Source: DATJLY01 sp035604615
Lineage (GTDB): Bacteria > Pseudomonadota > Alphaproteobacteria > ATCC43930 > CGMCC-115725
Assembly: GCA_035604615.1 (NCBI GenBank)
Contig: DATNID010000065.1
Coordinates: forward strand, 124,001 to 188,000
Length of the DNA stretch: 64,000 bases
Direction: 5' to 3'
In this document: positions 59,177-64,000 of the stretch, piece by piece
Numbering within the stretch: position 1 is the first letter of the stretch
Layout of the letters: each line of letters begins with the position of its first letter
The notes under the pieces: model-generated
What the model was told of the DNA's origin: nothing
Database searches by the model: none
Seen by the model: the letters and a program-made list of their open reading frames with translations, nothing else
Program-made: the position numbers and the translations under genes

Positions 59177-60379
59177 TCATCTCAACGTCAGCACGCCGAG
59201 CGCGATCGTCATGATCGCGAGCGGCGCGCCGACGCGGAAATAGCTCCAGAAGCCGATCTCGATCCCAAGCCGGCGCGCCCGCTCGACCACGATCAGGTTG
59301 GCGACCGAGCCGACGATCGTCAGGTTCCCGGCGAAGGTCGCGGCCATCGCCAGGACCAGCCACGCGCGGTTGGCGTCGGGCAGCATGGCCACAAACGGCT
59401 TCAGCATCAGCACCGCCGGGACGTTGCTCACCACGTTCGACAGGAGCGCGGCGACCGCAGCCAGCACCGCCGGCCGTGCGAGACCGAGCGCCGCGACGTC
59501 ATTGGTGACGCCCGCCGCCAGCAGCGTCTTCTCCATCCCGCCCACCAGGATGAACAGCCCGGCGAACAGCAGCAGCAGCGCCCAGTCGATCTCGGCATAA
59601 AGCCGCGCCGGCTTCACCCGGCGCGTCAACATGAGCAGCGCGCCGATCACGATCGCGACCTTGGCCGGCGGCTGCCCCAGGAAGAAGAACGCGATCATCG
59701 CCGCTGTCGCAACGAGCGCGCGGATCAGCAGCGCGCGGTTCGAGCGCACGCGGAGCATCACGGGCAGCAGCCGCTCGCGCGTCAGGAACTCGGCGCGGAA
59801 CGAGAGCACGATGATCGCGGCCGCGAGGACGAGCCCGGCCGCCGCCGCCGGCGACAGCGCCGCGGCGAATTCGCCATAGGGGATGTGCGACAGGCTGCCG
59901 ATGATGATGTTCTGCGGATTGCCAGTGATGGTCGCGGCGCTGCCGATGTTCGATGCCATCGCCACACCGAGGAGATAAGGCACCGGGTCGCGCCTCAACA
60001 CGACCACCGTCTCCGCCACCAACGGCGTCAGCATCAGGCACACCGTGTCGTTGACCAGGAACGCCGACAGCGCGCCCGACACCACGATCACGCCGGCGAG
60101 TAGCACGGCCGGGTAGCGCGCATGACGCGCGATCAGCGCCGCGGACAGGCCGAAGAACCCGGAGAAGCGCAGATTGGCGACCACGATCATCATGCCGAGG
60201 AGGAGGGTGATGGTCGCCGGGTCGATGGCGCGATAGGCCTCGGACAGGGTCAGCGTGCCGCTCGCCACCATTAGGCTCGCGCCCACCAGCGCCGCGCCGG
60301 CGCGGTCGAGCCGCACCAGCGGCAGGCGGCCGAGCGCGATCACGACATAGGATGCGACGAAGATGGCAGCGGCAAGCAG
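59177..60379 (-). CDS. SLC13/ArsB-like anion transporter, start uncertain
   Basis: About 400 residues, 11-12 membrane helices, with the ion-transporter-superfamily features SNIGSAATITGNPQNIIIGS and LLSNVVSNVPAVLMLKPF. Family proteins begin near PALLAAAIFVASYVVIALGRLPL, but no ATG, GTG or TTG in frame lies just upstream of that segment; the first one is the GTG at 60343, which would cut the first helix. The boundary given uses a CTG at 60379 and is tentative. Substrate is a dicarboxylate, sulfate or arsenite-like anion. Confidence 0.78.
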   Translation of the reverse strand: MLAAAIFVASYVVIALGRLPLVRLDRAGAALVGASLMVASGTLTLSEAYRAIDPATITLLLGMMIVVANLRFSGFFGLSAALIARHARYPAVLLAGVIVVSGALSAFLVNDTVCLMLTPLVAETVVVLRRDPVPYLLGVAMASNIGSAATITGNPQNIIIGSLSHIPYGEFAAALSPAAAAGLVLAAAIIVLSFRAEFLTRERLLPVMLRVRSNRALLIRALVATAAMIAFFFLGQPPAKVAIVIGALLMLTRRVKPARLYAEIDWALLLLFAGLFILVGGMEKTLLAAGVTNDVAALGLARPAVLAAVAALLSNVVSNVPAVLMLKPFVAMLPDANRAWLVLAMAATFAGNLTIVGSVANLIVVERARRLGIEIGFWSYFRVGAPLAIMTIALGVLTLR

Positions 60380-60444
60380 GGCAGGGCTCCGGGTGGGAAT
60401 CGCCCTACTTTGCCGCGCCGGAGTCCACGCGGGAAGCGGCGGCG

Positions 60445-61611
60445 CTAATGCAGCGGCGCGCCACCGGCCTTGCTCACGGTTTCCCAGGTTCCGGCGGTCG
60501 GGCTCCACTGCGTCAACACGCCGTCGCTGATGTCGAGGCCGCGCTGCGGCACCTTGACGAAATCGTAGACGCCGTCGACGCCCGGCCGCGCGGTCTGGCT
60601 GGCGATGAACTCGCGCACCTGCTTGGCGGTCGCCTGCGGGCCGTATTGGCGCAGGGCCGCAACCACCGTCATGGTCGCGTCCCACGGCAGGTCGGAGGAC
60701 TGGTCAGGCTTGATCCCGGCCGCGGCGAAGGCGCCGAAATAAACCTTGTGCGCATCGGCGACGCCTTGCGGCAGCGCCTTATTGTCGGTGACGACCCATT
60801 GCGGCGCCCCCATGAGCAGCCGCTTCGGCAGGAAGTCGGCATATTGCTTCATCTGCGCATAGGTCATGTTGCCGGCGGTGGTGACCACCGGCACGTCGAG
60901 ACCGGACTGCACGATGGCCTTGAAGATGGTCGCGATCGGCGTCCCCGTGCTCCACGCGATGAAGGCCTGGGGATGGGCCGCCTTGACGGTCTCGAGCTGC
61001 GCCGAGACGCTCATGTCGGTGATGTTGAAATGGGCGGTGGCGACGATCTCCATGTCCTTGTTCTCGGGCAGCGCCAGGGCCGTCTTGACGCCGTTCTCGG
61101 CATCTTGGCCGGTGGCATCGCTGCTGAACATCAGCGCGACCCGCTTCCAGCCCTTGAGGCGCAAGTAGCGGACCGACGCGCGGATGAGGTCGACGGTGGA
61201 GATGCTGGCGCTGAAGACATAGCCGGGATCGGGATGAATGCCGGGCGAGAAGCAGTATTCGACCGGGCCGTCGTTCATCAGCGGGGCCATGGCCCGGCAA
61301 CTCGCCACCAGCGACGAGCCGAGCAGCACGGCGGGCTTCTTCGCGAGCAGGCCCGTCGTGAGCTGCACCGAGGTTTGCGGGTTCGACTCGTCGTCGTGGA
61401 AAACGAGCTGCAGCGGATCGCCCTTTATGCCGCCCGATCCGTTGACGACCTTCTCGGCGAGCTGCATCGATTGCTGCTCGCCCTTGCCGAGAAAGGCGGC
61501 CCCGCCGGTCAGCGGCATCACCACGTCAATCACGTAAGGCGTCGCCGCGCTGGCCGGCGCCGCCAGAGGCGGGACGGCAAGCGCCGCCGCCAGCGCGAGG
61601 TGCGTCTTCAT
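60445..61611 (-). CDS. LivK-type ABC substrate-binding protein, paralogue of 16669
   Basis: 388 residues. A signal peptide (LALAAALAVPPLAAPASA) leads to a type-I binding fold (VIDVVMPLTGGAAFLGKGEQ). It ends GGAPLH like the copy at 16669-17847 and shares many segments with it. ggagg precedes the start. No ABC permease or ATPase is near; an MFS gene is upstream on the same strand, so it may supply an alternative uptake route or sense a ligand. Confidence 0.87.
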   Translation of the reverse strand: MKTHLALAAALAVPPLAAPASAATPYVIDVVMPLTGGAAFLGKGEQQSMQLAEKVVNGSGGIKGDPLQLVFHDDESNPQTSVQLTTGLLAKKPAVLLGSSLVASCRAMAPLMNDGPVEYCFSPGIHPDPGYVFSASISTVDLIRASVRYLRLKGWKRVALMFSSDATGQDAENGVKTALALPENKDMEIVATAHFNITDMSVSAQLETVKAAHPQAFIAWSTGTPIATIFKAIVQSGLDVPVVTTAGNMTYAQMKQYADFLPKRLLMGAPQWVVTDNKALPQGVADAHKVYFGAFAAAGIKPDQSSDLPWDATMTVVAALRQYGPQATAKQVREFIASQTARPGVDGVYDFVKVPQRGLDISDGVLTQWSPTAGTWETVSKAGGAPLH

Positions 61612-61663
61612 GGCATGTCCTCCCCAATCGTTCGTTTCTCGACGCATACCGGAGATGACGTGT

Positions 61664-63052
61664 TCACACCGCCGTGCTCAGCGGCGTCCCCTTGTCGAGC
61701 GCGCCGTCGAGCTCCTCGATGGTGCTGCCGCGCGTCTCGAAGGCGATGAACACGATCGCGACGATCGCGAGCACATACCAGGCGGCAAAGTAGTTGAAGG
61801 ACGGCACCAGCGCCGCGAGCGTCGCCTTGGGGCTGACATAGTCGGACGCGCCGGCGATCACGGCGAGCCCGGCCGGGCCGATGAACTTGCCGAGATTGGC
61901 CGTGCCGTAGGTAAGGCCGAAGCCGCTAGCGCGCAACCGTCCCGGCCACAGCTCCGTCATGTACGGAAAGATGATCGCAAAGCCGGCGCCGGGCCCGAAG
62001 AAGTTGTGCGCCATGACGAGGACGTAGAAGACCGAGATCGTGCCGATGAAGACGCTGTGCAGATATCCGGCAAGCGACACGCATGCCGCCGCCGTGAGCA
62101 AGGTCAGCACTCCGCCGGCGCGGCGGCCCAGCGCGTCGGAAAGCCATGACCCGGCGATTCGCCCGGCGACACCGGCAAGGCCGGTCCAGATCGCGAGATA
62201 CGCTCCCTCCGCCGGCGGGACCTTCAACACCATCACGAACAACACGACCGTCCACAGCGACAGGCCCGCAGGGCCCACCTGGCTGAGGCCGATCATGCAC
62301 CCGGCGAAGATGCTGCGCGGGTATTTGAACAGCTCGAGCCATGACGTCTTGACCGGCGCCGGCAGGCTGCTCGGCAAGGCGATCTCGCTGGGATCGATCT
62401 TGAGCGCCCAGGCGAGCGAGCGGCGGGCCTCGGCGGCCCGCCCCTGGGAGATGAGCCAGCGCGGCGATTCCGGGACCCAGACGCGGATCATGAAGGCGAG
62501 CAGCGCCGGCACCAGGCCGCAGACGAACAGGCCGCGCCAGCCGACGATCGGCCCCAGGAACGCGCTCAAGGCCGCGGCCAGGATCGCGCCGGCCGGCAGC
62601 ATGCTGGTCGACAATCCGCTCACCCAGCCGCGCTTCGAGGCGGGCACGAATTCGGCGATCAGCGGCAGGTCGACCACCGGCATGCCGCCTACCCCCAGCC
62701 CGACGATGAAGCGCATGACTACGAGGTAGATCCAGTTGTGGCCAGGGGTCAGCGCCATGGCGCCGGTGCCGAGCGAGAAGATCAGCACTGTCATCATGAA
62801 AACGTTGCGGCGGCCGATCTTGTCGCCGAGCCAGCCGAAGAAATAACCGCCCGGCACCGCCGCCACGCCCGACGAGAACAGGATCGCCCCCGACTGGCCG
62901 TAGGTCAGGTGCCAGTCGCCGATGAAGAACGCCAGGACGTAGCCGATCAGGAAGAAGTCGAAGAAATCCATCATCGTCGACAGCAGGCACGCGATGAATA
63001 TCTTCCATTGATTGACGGTAAGCGTCTGCTGCCGCTCGAGCAGGTCAAGCAT
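61664..63052 (-). CDS. MFS transporter (aromatic acid:H+ symporter-like)
   Basis: 462 residues, 12 predicted membrane helices, with the MFS loop motif GWLGDKIGRRNVFM and repeated WLSDALGRRAGG in the second half. N-terminal QWKIFIACLLSTMMDFFDFFLIGYVLAFF is like the sugar/aromatic-acid porter groups. gaggg lies before the start. It is co-directional with the binding protein at 60445, 52 bases apart. Confidence 0.88.
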   Translation of the reverse strand: MLDLLERQQTLTVNQWKIFIACLLSTMMDFFDFFLIGYVLAFFIGDWHLTYGQSGAILFSSGVAAVPGGYFFGWLGDKIGRRNVFMMTVLIFSLGTGAMALTPGHNWIYLVVMRFIVGLGVGGMPVVDLPLIAEFVPASKRGWVSGLSTSMLPAGAILAAALSAFLGPIVGWRGLFVCGLVPALLAFMIRVWVPESPRWLISQGRAAEARRSLAWALKIDPSEIALPSSLPAPVKTSWLELFKYPRSIFAGCMIGLSQVGPAGLSLWTVVLFVMVLKVPPAEGAYLAIWTGLAGVAGRIAGSWLSDALGRRAGGVLTLLTAAACVSLAGYLHSVFIGTISVFYVLVMAHNFFGPGAGFAIIFPYMTELWPGRLRASGFGLTYGTANLGKFIGPAGLAVIAGASDYVSPKATLAALVPSFNYFAAWYVLAIVAIVFIAFETRGSTIEELDGALDKGTPLSTAV

Positions 63053-63321
63053 GAAGCCCTCCCGTTGAACGATGCATCCGATCGCTTGCGCTTCGCGGCG
63101 CGACGACGGTGCGTGTTCTTTTTTTGGCGCGTAATTTGCAGTCCGGGCCGCCAGGCGCGGCGAGGGACCGGCGACCTGACTACTCCGATTTGCTTTCACC
63201 GGCAAGCGTAAAGTGATCCTTCCTTCGGGCGAATCGCGCCGTTCATTGCTGCGGCGATTTCGTGGCGGCGCGCTGATCCGTCTCCCGCGCCAAGCCGCAT
63301 CCATGCTACAAGCGCGCCGTG

Positions 63322-64000
63322 ATGGCTTCGTCAGGGCGATCCGATTCGCGCGCCAAGGTGCCGCGCGGCAAGTGGTGGCGCGCCAAGTGGGTGCGCTGGA
63401 CCCTCGTCGCCGGATTGTGGGCGATGATCCTCGGCGTTGGCGTGCTCGGCTATTTCGCGCTGACCTTGCCCGACACCAACGACCTAACCTTGGCGCAGCG
63501 GCGGCCGTCGGTGACGCTGTTGGCGGCGGACGGCTCGCTGGTGGCGACGTTCGGCGATTTGTTCGGCGAGCCGCTGCGCTTGAAGGAGATGCCGCGCTAT
63601 CTGCCGGACGCGGTGATCGCCACCGAGGACCGGCGTTTCTACCATCATTTCGGCATCGACCCCTGGGGTCTGATGCGTGCGGCCTTTACAAATCTGCGCG
63701 CCGGCCACGTCGTCCAGGGCGGCAGCACCATCACCCAGCAGCTCGCCAAGAACCTCTTCCTCACCAACGAGCGCACCTTTTCGCGCAAGATCCAGGAGAC
63801 GCTGCTCGCGCTCTGGCTCGAGCATAAATTCACCAAGGACCAGATCCTCGAGATCTATCTCAACCGGGTCTATCTCGGCACCGGCGCCTATGGCGTCGAT
63901 GCCGCGGCGCACCGCTATTTCGGCAAGTCGGCGCGCAACCTGACGCTCTACGAGGCGGCGGTCATTGCCGGGTTGCTGAAGGCACCGACGCGCTTCAGCC
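63322..64000 (+). CDS. Penicillin-binding protein 1A, 5' part (3' end beyond window)
   Basis: 226 visible residues from ATG 63322. A basic N-terminus and a membrane helix (TLVAGLWAMILGVGVLGYFAL) precede the GT51 glycosyltransferase domain: ATEDRRFYHHFGID with the catalytic Glu, QGGSTITQQLAKN, and LARAxx-type helices. It polymerises peptidoglycan strands in the periplasm. The transpeptidase domain lies past the edge. The open frame runs to the last base. Confidence 0.93.
   Translation, partial: MASSGRSDSRAKVPRGKWWRAKWVRWTLVAGLWAMILGVGVLGYFALTLPDTNDLTLAQRRPSVTLLAADGSLVATFGDLFGEPLRLKEMPRYLPDAVIATEDRRFYHHFGIDPWGLMRAAFTNLRAGHVVQGGSTITQQLAKNLFLTNERTFSRKIQETLLALWLEHKFTKDQILEIYLNRVYLGTGAYGVDAAAHRYFGKSARNLTLYEAAVIAGLLKAPTRFS

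Noticed and set aside
1..64000. Prophage, integron, insertion sequence or transposase genes
   Set aside because: None seen; no integrase, transposase or phage structural motifs in any frame that looks coding.

Overview
The window is a high-GC chromosomal segment of an alphaproteobacterium. Pointers to this class are an RpoH-type sigma factor with the RpoH box, a UbiH-like hydroxylase, an FtsK-LolA pair, the RibA architecture with a degenerate N-terminal domain, and many LivK-type binding proteins. A Rhodospirillales-like lineage is plausible, but no species can be named. No prophage, insertion sequence, CRISPR array or rRNA was seen; one tRNA-Gly(GCC) is present.

Left end (1-4.9 kb): a double cold-shock-domain protein cut by the window edge, a TIR-domain protein with a very long coiled coil and one membrane helix, and a secreted outer-membrane protein. 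Then comes the most unusual region (5.1-11.4 kb): a nine-gene, tightly coupled operon with a PqqD-like leader-binding protein (RRE), a 60-residue peptide with a lasso-like YxxPxL leader motif and a Cys/Trp-rich tail (CWWGSCAC), an HPr-kinase-related kinase, a SipW-like Ser/His peptidase, four paralogous ferritin-like proteins with complete diiron ligand sets, and one shorter ferritin-like protein. I read this as a RiPP (ribosomally made, modified peptide) pathway of a kind I do not recognise. A convergent ATP-grasp-like gene abuts it.

12.9-26.8 kb: an orphan molybdenum hydroxylase large subunit, an aromatic-type FAD monooxygenase with a LivK-like binding protein, a 2-oxoglutarate/Fe(II) oxygenase, tRNA-Gly, a ProX-like deacylase, a frameshifted TPR remnant, a CnoX-like thioredoxin with Lon-N, Trm112 and DUF971 genes, a YncE-like beta-propeller, a PEP-CTERM protein and UbiH. 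26.9-32.3 kb is a nitrogen region: two different Amt ammonium channels flank a PP2C-Ser/Thr kinase fusion, with sigma-54-like promoters upstream of both channels.

32.3-49.3 kb is mostly housekeeping: an AlkA-like glycosylase, a cupin, an aminotransferase, FtsK, LolA, a class-I glutamine amidotransferase, hydrolases, a patatin, an SDR with a PaaA-like diiron protein, XthA, an acyl-CoA-synthetase-like protein, GNAT, DUF805 and an OmpR-type regulator. It also holds a candidate structured small RNA (40.65 kb), two copies of a REP-like palindromic repeat, and a probable one-base frameshift that joins two genes. 49.3-56.8 kb holds a pteridine/flavin-type biosynthetic neighbourhood (methyltransferase, glycosyltransferase, PTPS-like, BchC-like dehydrogenase and RibD-like reductase; on the other strand GST, CDP-alcohol phosphotransferase and RibA), into which a small two-gene module with a retropepsin-like protein is inserted. 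The right end has rpoH, an SLC13/ArsB-like transporter, a second LivK-like binding protein, an MFS transporter and the 5' part of a penicillin-binding protein 1A gene.
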